Of a stretch of 50,310 nucleotides of DNA, positions 39,403-48,567 are shown in pieces. Below the pieces are notes generated by a model. It had not been told where the DNA came from. It ran no database searches and saw nothing but the letters and a program-made list of their open reading frames with translations. Position 1 is the first letter of the stretch. Each line of letters begins with the position of its first letter. The position numbers were made by a program, and so were the translations under genes. Source of the stretch: Deltaproteobacteria bacterium (GTDB lineage Bacteria; Desulfobacterota; Binatia; Binatales; Binataceae). The stretch spans positions 1-50,310 of the forward strand of contig JAJXZF010000050.1 in assembly GCA_021780225.1 (NCBI GenBank), given 5' to 3'.

Positions 39403-40365
39403 GTGTCATCGCCCGGCCCGCTGGTGCGCGTGTCAGAATTGCGCAAAAGCTACGGATCGCGGCTGGTTCTCGATAACGTTAGCTTTGACGTTGCGGCAGG
39501 CGAAATTGTGGGCCTGCTTGGCCCCAACGGCGCCGGGAAGACCACGACTCTTTCGATTCTCGCGACTTTGCGCAATCCCGATGCGGGCAATGTCACGATT
39601 GCCGGCCATGATCTGCGGCGCGAGCCGCGGGCGGTCCGCCGGCGGCTTGGTTTGGCGCCGCAGTCGATCGCAATCTATCCATCGCTGAGCGCGTTCCAAA
39701 ACGTCGAGTTGTTCGCGCGGATTCACGGCCTGACCGCGGCTGCCGCTCGTTCGGCGACCGCGGCGGCGCTGGAGATCGTGGGTTTGGACGAGCGCGCGCA
39801 CGAATCGGCGGCGACGTTGTCCGGCGGAATGAGACGGCGAGTCAACCTCGCCTGTGCGATGGTTCATCGGCCGGAAATCCTGTTGCTCGATGAGCCTACG
39901 GTTGGCGTCGATCCGCAATCTCGCGAACGCATACTCCAGATATTGCGCGAATTGGCCGTATCCGGCATCGCGGTAATCTACAGCACTCATTACATGGAGG
40001 AGGTCGAGCGGCTTTGCGATAAGGTTTTGCTGATCGATCGCGGCCGGCTGCTGGCGGAGGGACCCGTGGCGGAATTGGTCTCGCGGGCCGGCTCGCGCCA
40101 TCGGATGGAACTGGCGCTGCGAGGCCGGCCCCCGGCCGACTTGTACGCTGGCCTGACCGGCGTCGAACCAATCGTGTCTGGCGCCGGCGACGACCGGGTG
40201 ATTCTGATGCTTGCGGACCTTGGCAAAGTCGCGGAGGTGCTGGAGCGCGCGCGTGCGGCGGGATTCCCCGCGATCGAATTCAATCTTCACAGTCCGAACC
40301 TCTCGGACGCATTCATGACGCTAACCGGCCGCGCATTGCGCGATTACAGCGAAAATCACGGCTGA
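39403..40365 (+). CDS. ABC-2 type transporter ATP-binding protein
   Basis: A 320-residue ATPase with Walker A GPNGAGKT (~40-47), the Q-loop near LAPQSIAIYPSLSAFQNVE, signature LSGGMRRRVNLACAM, and Walker B ILLLDEPTVGVDPQ followed by the H-loop YSTHYMEEV. It matches the NatA/drug-exporter (DRA) type. The GTG at 39403 has AGGGG just upstream; the longer ATG start at 39346 adds non-family residues. It is followed 12 bases later by its permease. The cargo (drug, lipid or polyketide) is unknown; the adjacent type III PKS operon is divergent and could share a control region. Confidence 0.9.
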   Translation: MSSPGPLVRVSELRKSYGSRLVLDNVSFDVAAGEIVGLLGPNGAGKTTTLSILATLRNPDAGNVTIAGHDLRREPRAVRRRLGLAPQSIAIYPSLSAFQNVELFARIHGLTAAAARSATAAALEIVGLDERAHESAATLSGGMRRRVNLACAMVHRPEILLLDEPTVGVDPQSRERILQILRELAVSGIAVIYSTHYMEEVERLCDKVLLIDRGRLLAEGPVAELVSRAGSRHRMELALRGRPPADLYAGLTGVEPIVSGAGDDRVILMLADLGKVAEVLERARAAGFPAIEFNLHSPNLSDAFMTLTGRALRDYSENHG

Positions 40366-40377
40366 ACGCCGCATCCG

Positions 40378-42075
40378 ATGATCCGCACCGCGCTACTTAT
40401 CTTTCGCAACGAATTCCGCCTTTTGCTGCGCGATCGGATGTCGATTTTCATGCTGTTCATGGCGCCGGTCGTGATTATCGCGGTCGCCGGATTTTCCCTC
40501 GGCAACATGTTTGGCGCGCCGGCCGGCGGGCGGAAGTATTTGATTCCGATCGTCGATCGCGACCACGGCGAGATCGCCCGGGCGATCGTTCACGGAATGT
40601 CGCAGGATTCGCGCCTGCGGCTGGTCAACGCCGCCGACGAAACAGCCGCGCGGACGATCCTGGCGAAAAACGACGATGCGCCGATCGCGATCGTGATTCC
40701 CGCGGGTACAACGGCGTCATTTTCAGCGGGCCGCGGGTCGGACGTTATTATTTACGTCGATCCGGTCAAACGAGTTGAAGCATACGCTCTGGAATTGCGG
40801 CTGACGGAGGTCTCGCGGGCGATCGCGATGGCGGCGCGCGATCGCGCCCAAGCGCGCCTCGTGCGCGCGCGGGCTGGGATCGACGCCAAGACCGGGAATT
40901 TGCGCGCGCAATTTGACGAGTTGAAAAAGGAAATCGCGGAATATCAGGCGCACGCTGAAGCCGCGCGGGCGTCGTTGCAAAAAAAAATGGCCGCCGAAAT
41001 TGACGCCCGGCTTGCCCAAATCGAAGCGCAATCTCACGCCGCGCTTGCGGCGGCGCTGCGCGCCCGGCAGCTCGAAATCGCGGCGAAGCTCGGCGAGAAG
41101 CAAACGGCGACGGCCGCGATGGTCTCGTATCTCAAGAATTTGGAGGCGGCGCGGAGCGCGTTCGAGCTCTGGTTCGGCCGGTTGCAGGCCGTCGCCGGTT
41201 CGCACGCCGCCGAGATTTCATCGCCGCCGGCGTGGCCGCCGCCACCCAATCCGCGCGTGATCGCGGAATTGAAAGAGCCGATCAAGCTCTCGTTCAATCC
41301 GAACGATATCGCGATGCCGGCGCCGAACCTGCGGTTCAACCTGCCCGCGCCGGAGCCGCTGAAGTTTCCGCCGCTTGCGCTCGATCTTAAACAGATGGCG
41401 CCGGGACCGGCGATCGCCTTGCCGGGCGTTATCGGATGGCGGGATCGGTCGCTGACGCCGGGTTACGCGGAGGTCAACAGTTTCGATCAATACGTGCCCG
41501 GATTCGGCATCACGTTCCTGCTGATCGATATTCTGTGGGGAGTCTCGGTCGGCCTGATCGACGAACGCGACTGGGGCACGCTGCAGCGTCTGCGCGTAAG
41601 CGGCGCGCCGATTTCCGGCCTGCTGTCGGGGAAATTGACGGCGCGCTTTTTAATTGGATTTGTGCAGATGGTTGTGCTGCTCGGCGTGGGGCGGCTCCTG
41701 TTCGGCATCAGTCTGGGGGAAAGCCCCGCGATGCTGCTGTTGCCGACCGCCGCGATCGCGTTTTCCGCCGCGGCCTTCGGCCTCGTGATTGCGGTGATTG
41801 CGCGCACCCGCGATTCGGTCCTGCCGCTCGGCTCGGTCGGCGCGATGACCATGTCGGCGGTCGGCGGATGCTGGTGGCCGCTCAATTTCGAGCCGGCCTG
41901 GATGCGCGCGGCGGCGCAGTGGATTCCAACCACCTGGACGATGCGGGCCTATAACGACTTGATGATTCGCGGCCTGCCGCCCGCGCACGCGTTGAAACCT
42001 GCGGTTATCACGTTTGGGCTGGGCCTTGCATTTCTTGGCCTTGGGATGCTCGGCGCGATGCGCGGTCTGGACTGA
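40378..42075 (+). CDS. ABC-2 type permease with periplasmic coiled-coil
   Basis: A 565-residue YhgE/ABC-2 permease. TM1 is IFMLFMAPVVIIAVAGFSLG near the N-terminus, then a large periplasmic part with a coiled-coil-like helix (LRAQFDELKKEIAEYQAHAEAARASLQKKMAAEIDARLAQIEAQ), and five TM segments in the last ~200 residues: FGITFLLIDILWGVSVG, FVQMVVLLGVGRLLFG, AMLLLPTAAIAFSAAAFGLVIAVIA, and so on. A pair with the upstream ATPase, forming an exporter. The spacing of 12 bases suggests one mRNA. Confidence 0.88.
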   Translation: MIRTALLIFRNEFRLLLRDRMSIFMLFMAPVVIIAVAGFSLGNMFGAPAGGRKYLIPIVDRDHGEIARAIVHGMSQDSRLRLVNAADETAARTILAKNDDAPIAIVIPAGTTASFSAGRGSDVIIYVDPVKRVEAYALELRLTEVSRAIAMAARDRAQARLVRARAGIDAKTGNLRAQFDELKKEIAEYQAHAEAARASLQKKMAAEIDARLAQIEAQSHAALAAALRARQLEIAAKLGEKQTATAAMVSYLKNLEAARSAFELWFGRLQAVAGSHAAEISSPPAWPPPPNPRVIAELKEPIKLSFNPNDIAMPAPNLRFNLPAPEPLKFPPLALDLKQMAPGPAIALPGVIGWRDRSLTPGYAEVNSFDQYVPGFGITFLLIDILWGVSVGLIDERDWGTLQRLRVSGAPISGLLSGKLTARFLIGFVQMVVLLGVGRLLFGISLGESPAMLLLPTAAIAFSAAAFGLVIAVIARTRDSVLPLGSVGAMTMSAVGGCWWPLNFEPAWMRAAAQWIPTTWTMRAYNDLMIRGLPPAHALKPAVITFGLGLAFLGLGMLGAMRGLD

Positions 42076-42081
42076 TGTGGA

Positions 42082-42573
42082 CTACTTTCCGCCGGCGCTG
42101 GACGCCCAATCCAGCACAACCTGGCGCTGATCGCTCGAAAGCGCGCCCGACGGATGCAACACGCGAAAATCCCACGGCGGCATCGAACCGTCTTCGACAA
42201 CCTTCGCGATTTCCGCCATCGCCGCGCGTTTGCGCGCCGCATCATAGGAGTTCCAGTCGGAAAAATTCAAAGTGTGGCGAGCGTCGCCGGCGCCAAAGAT
42301 GTACGACGGCGCGAGCTTGGCGTTCCATGGGAGGGTCGTCGCGCTCGAATGACATCCGAAACATGAATTATCCAATGTTTGCACGACTTGGATGTTTTGG
42401 CTGATTGGTTGGTTGGCTTCGCTGAATGCTCCCGGCGTTCCAAGCGAAGAGTTGGAACTGGAACAAGCCGCCAATGCGATCGCGGATACGACCGGCGCAA
42501 CTAAAGCTAAGATTAGCGAAACAGGGTTGCCCAAATTGTTCGAGAGACTGAAACGGTTCGAGGAGTTGGTCAT
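42082..42573 (-). CDS. haem-binding-domain lipoprotein
   Basis: A 163-residue protein with lipobox LAAC (Cys37) after a hydrophobic segment and a single c-type haem site CFGCH (C71, C74, H75). A Met further on (GSMPPWDF) could be the sixth ligand. This fits the bacterial haem-binding domain (HBD) family of small envelope cytochromes. Converges with the ABC permease (6-base gap) and diverges from the aminotransferase. Likely an electron-transfer protein at the outer or inner membrane; the partner is unknown. Confidence 0.85.
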   Translation of the reverse strand: MTNSSNRFSLSNNLGNPVSLILALVAPVVSAIALAACSSSNSSLGTPGAFSEANQPISQNIQVVQTLDNSCFGCHSSATTLPWNAKLAPSYIFGAGDARHTLNFSDWNSYDAARKRAAMAEIAKVVEDGSMPPWDFRVLHPSGALSSDQRQVVLDWASSAGGK

Positions 42574-42708
42574 TTCGCGCTCCGAATCCTGAAAGCATTA
42601 TCTATTGGTTGTCCGTGTAACCGAAATTTTCCTATTACGTCTTTTCTGTCGCGATGATCTTTCGGAAACGTTACGGCTGGCGGCTCTACAGAGGTCAATA
42701 AATCGATT

Positions 42709-44079
42709 ATGCCCGCATCTTCAACTGCGCAGCGCTACGATCGCGCTCAAAACTATGAGCGTTTCGTGAATCCCCAGTGGGTGCGCCTGCTCGACATCCT
42801 TGGAATGAATGTACGCTATGAGCGATGCGTCGGTTGCGAATTGTTCACCGCCGACGGCCGCCGCGTGCTCGATTTCAATTCCGGTTACTGCGTGCATAAT
42901 GCCGGCCACAATCATCCGGCGATCAAAGCCGCGATCAAAATGGAACTCGACGCCGACGGGCCCGCGATGCTGCAAAGCAACGTCTCCGACCTGGCCGGCG
43001 AACTGGCGGCGCGCTTATGCGCGAGCGCCGGAGGTCGGCTGACCAAGGCGTTTTTCTGCAGTTCCGGCAGCGAAGGCGTTGAAACCGTAATCAAGTTCGC
43101 GCGCGCTAAAACCGGTCGAAACGGGATTATTTCGGCGCGGGGCGCATTTCACGGCCTGACCTGCGGCGCCTTGTCGCTGATGTCGGACGGCTTCTGGCGC
43201 GACGGATTCGGCGAGCTGCTGTCCGATACCGACTTGGTGAATTTCGGCGATCTCGCCGGGCTGGAGTCGCGGCTGGCTACCGGGCGGTTTGGCGCGCTCG
43301 TGATCGAGCCGGTACAGGTCGAAGGCGGCATGCGCCTGCCGGCTGAAAGTTACCTGCGCGAAGCGCAGCAGCTATGCCGCCGGCACGGCGCGCTGTTCGT
43401 GCTCGATGAGGTCCAGACCGGCTTTTACCGCACGGGGCGGTTCCTTGCGGCGCATCGCTACGGCGTCGAGCCTGACATGGTGGTGCTGGCGAAAGCGCTG
43501 AGCGGCGGATTGATTCCGGTCGGCGCGGTGCTGATGACGGACGCGGTCTGCGACGCCGTATACAGCTCTTTTCGGCGCGCGATCGTCCATACCTCGACCT
43601 TCGGCGAAAACGCGCTGGCGATGCGCGCGGGCTTGGCGACCCTCGACGTGCTGGAGCGCGAACGGCTGGGCGAGCGCGCTGGCGCGCTGGGCGACGCTTT
43701 CAGGCGCACGCTGGCCGAGCGGCTCGGCCAGTTCGAGATGGTGCGCGAGGTCCGCGGCGTCGGGATGCTTACGGGCGTCGAATTTCAGCCGCCCGGCCGG
43801 CTCCGCCTGCGTCTTCCGTTTGAAGCCTTCATGAGAATTTATCCGGCGATGTTCGGACAGGTGCTCGTGATGCGGCTCTATCGGGACCACGGAATACTCA
43901 CGCAGATCTGCGGCAACAATTTCATGGTGCTGAAGGTCGCTCCGCCGCTCGTCGTGAGCGAAGCGCAGCTTGATGAATTTGTCCGGGCGATCGAGGCGGC
44001 GGTCGCGACGATGCATCGCGGCGGCGGTTTCTGGACCGAGGCGTTGGGGATGGCGCGGCGGGTGATCGGCTCGATTTGA
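42709..44079 (+). CDS. class III aminotransferase, PLP-dependent
   Basis: A 456-residue fold-type I enzyme. Motifs: VLDFNSGYCVHNAGHNHPAI, FFCSSGSEGVETVIKFARAKTGR, VIEPVQVEGGM, FVLDEVQTGFYRTGR and the PLP Lys in LAKALSGG (K262), then STFGENALAMRAG. It resembles ornithine/acetylornithine and other omega-aminotransferases. The C-terminal half (PFEAFMRIYPAMFGQVLVMRLYRDHGILTQICGNNFMVLKVAPPL) is unusual enough that I cannot name the substrate; HpnO-type hopanoid transamination is one possibility. It is monocistronic or pairs with the exporter 395 bases downstream. Confidence 0.85.
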   Translation: MPASSTAQRYDRAQNYERFVNPQWVRLLDILGMNVRYERCVGCELFTADGRRVLDFNSGYCVHNAGHNHPAIKAAIKMELDADGPAMLQSNVSDLAGELAARLCASAGGRLTKAFFCSSGSEGVETVIKFARAKTGRNGIISARGAFHGLTCGALSLMSDGFWRDGFGELLSDTDLVNFGDLAGLESRLATGRFGALVIEPVQVEGGMRLPAESYLREAQQLCRRHGALFVLDEVQTGFYRTGRFLAAHRYGVEPDMVVLAKALSGGLIPVGAVLMTDAVCDAVYSSFRRAIVHTSTFGENALAMRAGLATLDVLERERLGERAGALGDAFRRTLAERLGQFEMVREVRGVGMLTGVEFQPPGRLRLRLPFEAFMRIYPAMFGQVLVMRLYRDHGILTQICGNNFMVLKVAPPLVVSEAQLDEFVRAIEAAVATMHRGGGFWTEALGMARRVIGSI

Positions 44080-44474
44080 CGGCGCCGCCCGCGTTTACGG
44101 AGGACGCTCAGGCCGGCGCAAACCAACGCTGATCGCCGACGATTCGGCGCGCGGCGCGCTTGACGATTTCCTACACAGGTCAACCTATATCGTCGATTTC
44201 GGTCCGCTCTCGGGCTGTTGTCGCGGCGCGCTTCGACCGACCGCGCGGATCTATCGAAGACTGATTGCTTCTACGGTTGTTGTGGCATTCGGTTTGCGTC
44301 GTTCTCCTTCGTGAATGACAGCGTCGCCCGACGCTGACGGTTTGACGCAGCTCCACATTTTCGTGGTTTGGCGGCGAACGCCGCGCGCTCCCGCGCCGGG
44401 AGCGTGCGCGGCCGCGGCAAGCGTCCGCACGGAAGCGTATGGCGAGTCGCCGAACCATTGCCGGGAGAAGTTGA
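44080..44474. other. 395-base gap before the ABC exporter
   Basis: No supported ORF. An 8-bp stem CGCTCCCG/CGGGAGCG (44386-44393/44397-44404) with a 3-base loop lies 70 bases before the exporter start and might be an attenuator. A good ribosome binding site (GGGAGAAG) lies directly upstream of the ATG at 44475. The exporter promoter presumably lies in this gap, but I cannot place it. Confidence 0.4.
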
Positions 44475-46418
44475 ATGAACGGCGTCACGAAGGAAGTTTT
44501 GGCGCGCCCCGCGGCGTATGAGCGCGAAATCGCGGATACTCGATGCGCGCGGGCGGCCGATCGGAATCGCGCGGCGATATGGCGATTCATGGACTATATG
44601 CGGCCGCATCGGCGGCGCGCGCTGATCGCCACGATCGCGGGCGTGTTGAAGCTCGTGTTGCCGCTCGCCTTTCCGCTCGCTTTCAAATACGTGGTGGACG
44701 TGCTGGTCGCGGCGCATCCGAAAATGGATCGGATCGACGCGGCGATCAACCACGCCTGCCTGCGGCTGGCGATGACGCTCGGATTGGGCGCGTCGGCCGC
44801 GGCGAAATGGCAGGCGCTGACGGTCGCGCTGCTGGTTGTTTATGCGGCGCAGGCGGCGGCGTCGTACTGCCGCGATTATTACGGCCTCAGCGCCGGCTCG
44901 AGCCTCATCTACGACTTGCGATGCGCGCTGTTTGCGCACATGCAGCGCCTGTCGCATGCCTACTTCGATCGCACGCAGACCGGCGAAATCTTCTCGCGCC
45001 TGATCAACGACATCGACCTCGCGCAGGAGTTCACCTTTTCGGCGCTGACCAACGTATGGATTGACGCGGCTTCGATCGCCGTCGCCGCATGGCTGCTAAT
45101 CATGATGAACCGGACGCTCGCGCTGGCGGCGTTCGCGGCGATGCCGCTGTATGTCGTGATGGTTCGCCACTTCGCGCCGCGCATCAAATCCGCGACCCAT
45201 CGGTTGCAGGCGACGATGGCGCGCGTGTCGGGCGATTTGCAGGAGCGGATCGCGGGCGCGGCGACAATCAAGGCGTTCGATCGCGCCGATTATGAAATCG
45301 CCCGCTTCAATCTGCAAACGCGGGTCCTCTACGACGACACGCTGGAAAAAATCCGGCTGGCGTCGTGGCAGCAGGGATGGACCGAACTGCTGGCGCGGCT
45401 CGCGCCGACAGCCGTGGTCTGGTGCGCCGCGTATCTGGTCGTGCGCGGTTCGGTGACGATCGGCACGATGATCGCATTCGCCGGCTTCATCGGCTGTCTC
45501 TACCAGCCGCTGGAGCGGCTGTCCTCGATGTCGATCGTGATGGCGGGCGCGATGGCCGCGATCGAGCGGATCTTCGCGTTCCTCGATTTGCGGCCCGATA
45601 TCGAGAGCCATCCGTTGAGCCAGCCGCGCCCGGTGGCGCGCGGCGAGATCGCGTTCGAGCATGTTAGCTTCGGTTACGGCGGTTCCGGGCCGCTGGCGCT
45701 GAGCGACGTCAACCTGACGATTCCGGCGGGAGCGACCGTCGCCTTCGTCGGCCGTTCCGGCGCCGGCAAGACCACCATCGCCAGCCTGATTCCCCGATTT
45801 TACGACGCGGCCGCGGGCCGCATCCTGATTGACGGCAAGAATATTCGCGGCTTCACCCTGGAATCCCTGCGCGGCCAGATTGGCGTGGTCACGCAGGAGG
45901 TGAATATCTTCAGCGAATCCGTGCGCGATCTGATGCGCTACGCGAAGGACGACGCGACCGACGCCGAGCTCCTCGACGCGCTCGGACGGGCGAATCTGCG
46001 TGAATTCGTCGAGCGCCTGCCGCGCGGCCTCGACACCGTCATCGGCAAGGGCGGCGTCAACGTTTCCGGCGGCCAGCGCCAGCGTCTGGCGCTGGCGCGC
46101 GCGTTCCTGAAAAATCCGCCCGTGCTGATTCTGGACGAGGCGACCTCGGCGTTGGATTCCGAATCGGAGAATTTCGTGTACGACGCGATGCGCCGCCTGA
46201 TGCGCGGCCGGACCAGCCTGGTGATCGCCCATCGGCTGCGCGCGGCGGTCGACGCGGATTTTATCGTGGTGATGGAGCGCGGGCGGATCGCCGAGGTCGG
46301 ATCGCACGCCGCGCTGCTCGCTACCGGCGGCATTTACGCGCGGTTGTTCCGCGAGCAATCGCGGGGCCTGGCGCTCGCCGCGGACCCTAATCCGAAAGCG
46401 GCGCACGGGCGTACTTGA
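44475..46418 (+). CDS. ABC exporter (MsbA-like half transporter)
   Basis: A 647-residue protein with a membrane domain (~6 TM segments in residues ~35-330) and an ATPase domain: Walker A GRSGAGKTT (~426-434), Q-loop GVVTQEVNIFSESV, signature VSGGQRQRLALARAF (~535), Walker B VLILDEATSALD (~551), H-loop VIAHRLR. This is the homodimeric type-IV exporter layout of MsbA and drug/lipid exporters. The N-terminal ~35 residues are extra. It sits 395 bases after the aminotransferase; cargo unknown. The ATG has GGGAGAAG upstream. Confidence 0.92.
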   Translation: MNGVTKEVLARPAAYEREIADTRCARAADRNRAAIWRFMDYMRPHRRRALIATIAGVLKLVLPLAFPLAFKYVVDVLVAAHPKMDRIDAAINHACLRLAMTLGLGASAAAKWQALTVALLVVYAAQAAASYCRDYYGLSAGSSLIYDLRCALFAHMQRLSHAYFDRTQTGEIFSRLINDIDLAQEFTFSALTNVWIDAASIAVAAWLLIMMNRTLALAAFAAMPLYVVMVRHFAPRIKSATHRLQATMARVSGDLQERIAGAATIKAFDRADYEIARFNLQTRVLYDDTLEKIRLASWQQGWTELLARLAPTAVVWCAAYLVVRGSVTIGTMIAFAGFIGCLYQPLERLSSMSIVMAGAMAAIERIFAFLDLRPDIESHPLSQPRPVARGEIAFEHVSFGYGGSGPLALSDVNLTIPAGATVAFVGRSGAGKTTIASLIPRFYDAAAGRILIDGKNIRGFTLESLRGQIGVVTQEVNIFSESVRDLMRYAKDDATDAELLDALGRANLREFVERLPRGLDTVIGKGGVNVSGGQRQRLALARAFLKNPPVLILDEATSALDSESENFVYDAMRRLMRGRTSLVIAHRLRAAVDADFIVVMERGRIAEVGSHAALLATGGIYARLFREQSRGLALAADPNPKAAHGRT

Positions 46419-46452
46419 TCGGAAAGAGCACGCTACCCGAACCATTATCGCC

Positions 46453-46488
46453 GGCTTTAACGGCGCGCGGACGCGCGCCGTTAAAGCC
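46453..46488. terminator. strong 17-bp perfect hairpin between convergent genes
   Basis: GGCTTTAACGGCGCGCG (46453-46469) is followed by its exact inverse complement (46472-46488) with only two bases between. It lies between the ABC exporter end and the DksA-like gene end and could serve as a bidirectional terminator, although no T-run is present. Confidence 0.5.
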
Positions 46489-46495
46489 GCATTCG

Positions 46496-47071
46496 CTACT
46501 GCTTCTGTTTCACGCGCCCGCGCCTGCGCGCGGTCGGGACCGGCGGGAGTTGTTCAAACTCGCCCACCTCGGGGCCGCGCTCGCCGCCGGCATGAACGTG
46601 CAATTCTTCTTCGGGCTCTTTCATTTCGTCGGTTTCTTCGGGCGTTGAGCCGACCTCGGCCGGCGGGTTCCAGCGTTCCGAGAATTCGCGCCGCAGCGCG
46701 CCCTCGCCGCGCATGTTGCGCGACTGCTGGCAATCGACGCAGCGGGTCGTCGCCGGCATGGCGCGCAATCGCTCGACCGGAATTTCTTCGCCGCAATCCA
46801 CGCAGCGGCCATAATCGCCGCTGTCGAACCGGTCCAGCGCGATTTCAATCTCTTTCAGCCGGGCTTCATTCTGCTCGATGATTCCGGCGTGGGTTTCGAC
46901 GTCCGCGAGCGAGCGCGCGGCGTCGAGTTCGTCGGCGGGCGGCGCGGTGACGTCGTCTTCCTGATCATTGCGCAAGCGGCGGATTCTCAGCCGCAGCTTG
47001 TCGCGTTCGCGCTCCAGATAGACGCGCAGATCGCCTGCGCCGCTTTCTCCGAACGTCGTTGCTTTCGCCAT
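46496..47071 (-). CDS. DksA/TraR-family zinc-finger protein, long C-terminal tail
   Basis: A 191-residue protein. Helical N-terminus (YLERERDKLRLRIRRLRNDQED), then EIEIALDRFDSGDYGRCVDCG and a four-Cys zinc site: C90-x2-C93 and C111-x2-C114. The C-terminal ~75 residues are an acidic/Pro-rich extension unlike typical DksA, ending in RRRGRVKQKQ. A second family member is at 7987. Such proteins modulate RNA polymerase, often in stress. Here it neighbours HPF and DUF2267 genes on the same strand, which also points to stationary-phase or stress functions. Confidence 0.82.
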   Translation of the reverse strand: MAKATTFGESGAGDLRVYLERERDKLRLRIRRLRNDQEDDVTAPPADELDAARSLADVETHAGIIEQNEARLKEIEIALDRFDSGDYGRCVDCGEEIPVERLRAMPATTRCVDCQQSRNMRGEGALRREFSERWNPPAEVGSTPEETDEMKEPEEELHVHAGGERGPEVGEFEQLPPVPTARRRGRVKQKQ

Positions 47072-47139
47072 CGAAATGATGCGGACCGTTCCGTCCGTCC
47101 TCTTTCCAGATGTTCGGCCGGCAGCCGTAGCCGTGCGTT

Positions 47140-47691
47140 TCAGCGAGCGCTCGCGGCGCTCTGCGGATGCACGATGAAAACGGTGCTGGCCTGCGGTCCC
47201 TGTTCGCCTTCTTCTTCGACGAAGCGCACTTCGCCGCCGGTTCGGAGACGATCGAAACCGGGCTCCATCACGCTGTTCCGATGAAAATAGATGTCGCGTC
47301 CGTCGCTGGAGCGGATGAAACCATAATCGCCGAACAGCGAAGCGACTCGTCCCTGCGGCGCCGTTTCATGCGCTTTGACCGCGCCGCGCTGGCGGCGGCC
47401 GTAATCTTCGATACGGCGCCGGGCCGCGTCGAACGCCTCGCGAATCGCGATCGGAAAATCTTCCGCCGATCGCCGATTCACGATCAGGCGCGAGCCGGGA
47501 GCGGTCATGATGATTCGCACCTTGAAAGGGCCGCCGCGCCGATGGTGATCGACCGCGCCTTCCAGCACGACTTCGCATCCGGTCAGGCGCGGATAGTAAT
47601 TCGCCAGCCAGTCGGCTTTCGCGCGCACCGCCGCTTCGATCGCGGGCGTCAGGGCGAAATCCCGGGCGGTAATTTTCAATTCACGTTGCAT
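47140..47691 (-). CDS. HPF/RaiA ribosome-associated domain fused to a cold-shock domain
   Basis: A 183-residue fusion. Residues 1-~105 are the S30AE/HPF fold (LKITARDFALTPAIEAAVRAKADWLANYYPRLTGCEVVLEG, FKVRIIMTAPGSRLIVNRRS), which binds the 30S subunit and favours dormant ribosomes. Residues ~112-175 are a cold-shock OB domain with GDYGFIRS and RDIYFHRNSV (RNP-like motifs). I chose the ATG at 47691 with GAGGA upstream; the frame extends far upstream only by chance. Likely function: ribosome hibernation with RNA binding under stress. Confidence 0.88.
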   Translation of the reverse strand: MQRELKITARDFALTPAIEAAVRAKADWLANYYPRLTGCEVVLEGAVDHHRRGGPFKVRIIMTAPGSRLIVNRRSAEDFPIAIREAFDAARRRIEDYGRRQRGAVKAHETAPQGRVASLFGDYGFIRSSDGRDIYFHRNSVMEPGFDRLRTGGEVRFVEEEGEQGPQASTVFIVHPQSAASAR

Positions 47692-47762
47692 AAGGTCCTC
47701 AACCGCGGGATGAAAAAACAAGGTTTGCGATAATTGGTTTCGCATCGGGAATTTGCTTGCGT

Positions 47763-48173
47763 TTATTCCGAACGCGCGGCCTCCGTCCACAATTTTTTCA
47801 AATCTTTGGGCAGCTGACTGAGAATGTGCCACGCCTCGCCCTCCTGGCCGGTGGGACTGCGGAGCGAGCGCTGCAATTCGCGGAAAATGGAAATGGCCGC
47901 ATGACGGGCGTCGAGCTCGGAGATTCCGGCGTCCTCCGCGACCCTGCGGATGAATTCGGCTTTGTGCGTGCGCGCGACCAACCTGTGCGGCGTGTCGAAG
48001 CCGCGCCAGAGAGTTTTCAATTCCCCCGGCAATTGCGCCGCCAAATCGTCCGCCTCCTTGACGGTGAGCCGGTCGTGAAGCTGATGAAAAACAGCCGCAG
48101 TAACCGCGCGGGCCTGGTCGAGATTCACTTCCAACGATTTTTCCACATCGTGGAGAAATTTGGCCTCTTTCAT
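47763..48173 (-). CDS. DUF2267 family protein
   Basis: A 136-residue all-helical protein: FLHDVEKSLEVNLDQARAVTAAVFHQLHDRLTVKEADDLAAQLPGELKTLWRG, then FIRRVAEDAGISELDARHAAISIFRELQRSL and ILSQLPKDLKKLW, the two-repeat pattern of DUF2267. Function unknown; members are often stress-linked. It lies upstream of, and on the same strand as, the HPF-CSD gene (71-base gap). An inverted repeat GATTCGCC/GGCGAATC (48193-48200/48203-48210) sits 20 bases before the start and could be an operator. Confidence 0.82.
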   Translation of the reverse strand: MKEAKFLHDVEKSLEVNLDQARAVTAAVFHQLHDRLTVKEADDLAAQLPGELKTLWRGFDTPHRLVARTHKAEFIRRVAEDAGISELDARHAAISIFRELQRSLRSPTGQEGEAWHILSQLPKDLKKLWTEAARSE

Positions 48174-48567
48174 CGTCTGACGCCTCGCTCATGATTCGCC
48201 GGGGCGAATCGAAATCGCGCCGCCGCCGGGCTTCGCATCACGCCGGTAAAGCCGTCATTCGATGCTTGCCGGCGGACGATCATTTCCAGATCCAGCTTCC
48301 GTCCGCGCGGCTGTATCGTCAACGAAATAGATCGCGAGCGCTCGGGCAATCTGGCGCTCCGGATTCAACGATCGCCGTTTCCGCCGGCCGCGCCATTAAC
48401 TGATTGCATGTCGAGGACCCGCGGATAATTCTTTTCACGCGAGGGGGCGGGAAGCGTCGGCGCTTTATGGCTTGCGCAGATAGATCAACCCGCCGATCGG
48501 GCGCCGGCGTCTCCCTGGTATTTCAATTAAATAGATTTTCTAATTAGCTATTGAGGCGCATACCAAC
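48174..48567. other. 394-base gap, mostly unassigned
   Basis: Contains the inverted repeat at 48193-48210 near the DUF2267 start. An AT-rich stretch at about 48520-48555 (TTTCAATTAAATAGATTTTC, then TAATTAGCTATTGAGG) has a promoter-like look in front of the small peptide gene. I saw no other supported gene. Confidence 0.4.

Noticed and set aside
45096-46445. 449-residue minus-strand frame across the ABC exporter
   Set aside because: Antisense to conserved ATPase motifs; biased composition.
47692-48192. 167-residue N-terminal extension of the HPF-CSD frame
   Set aside because: It is antisense-frame sequence over the DUF2267 gene; a ribosome binding site and the HPF start are at 47691.
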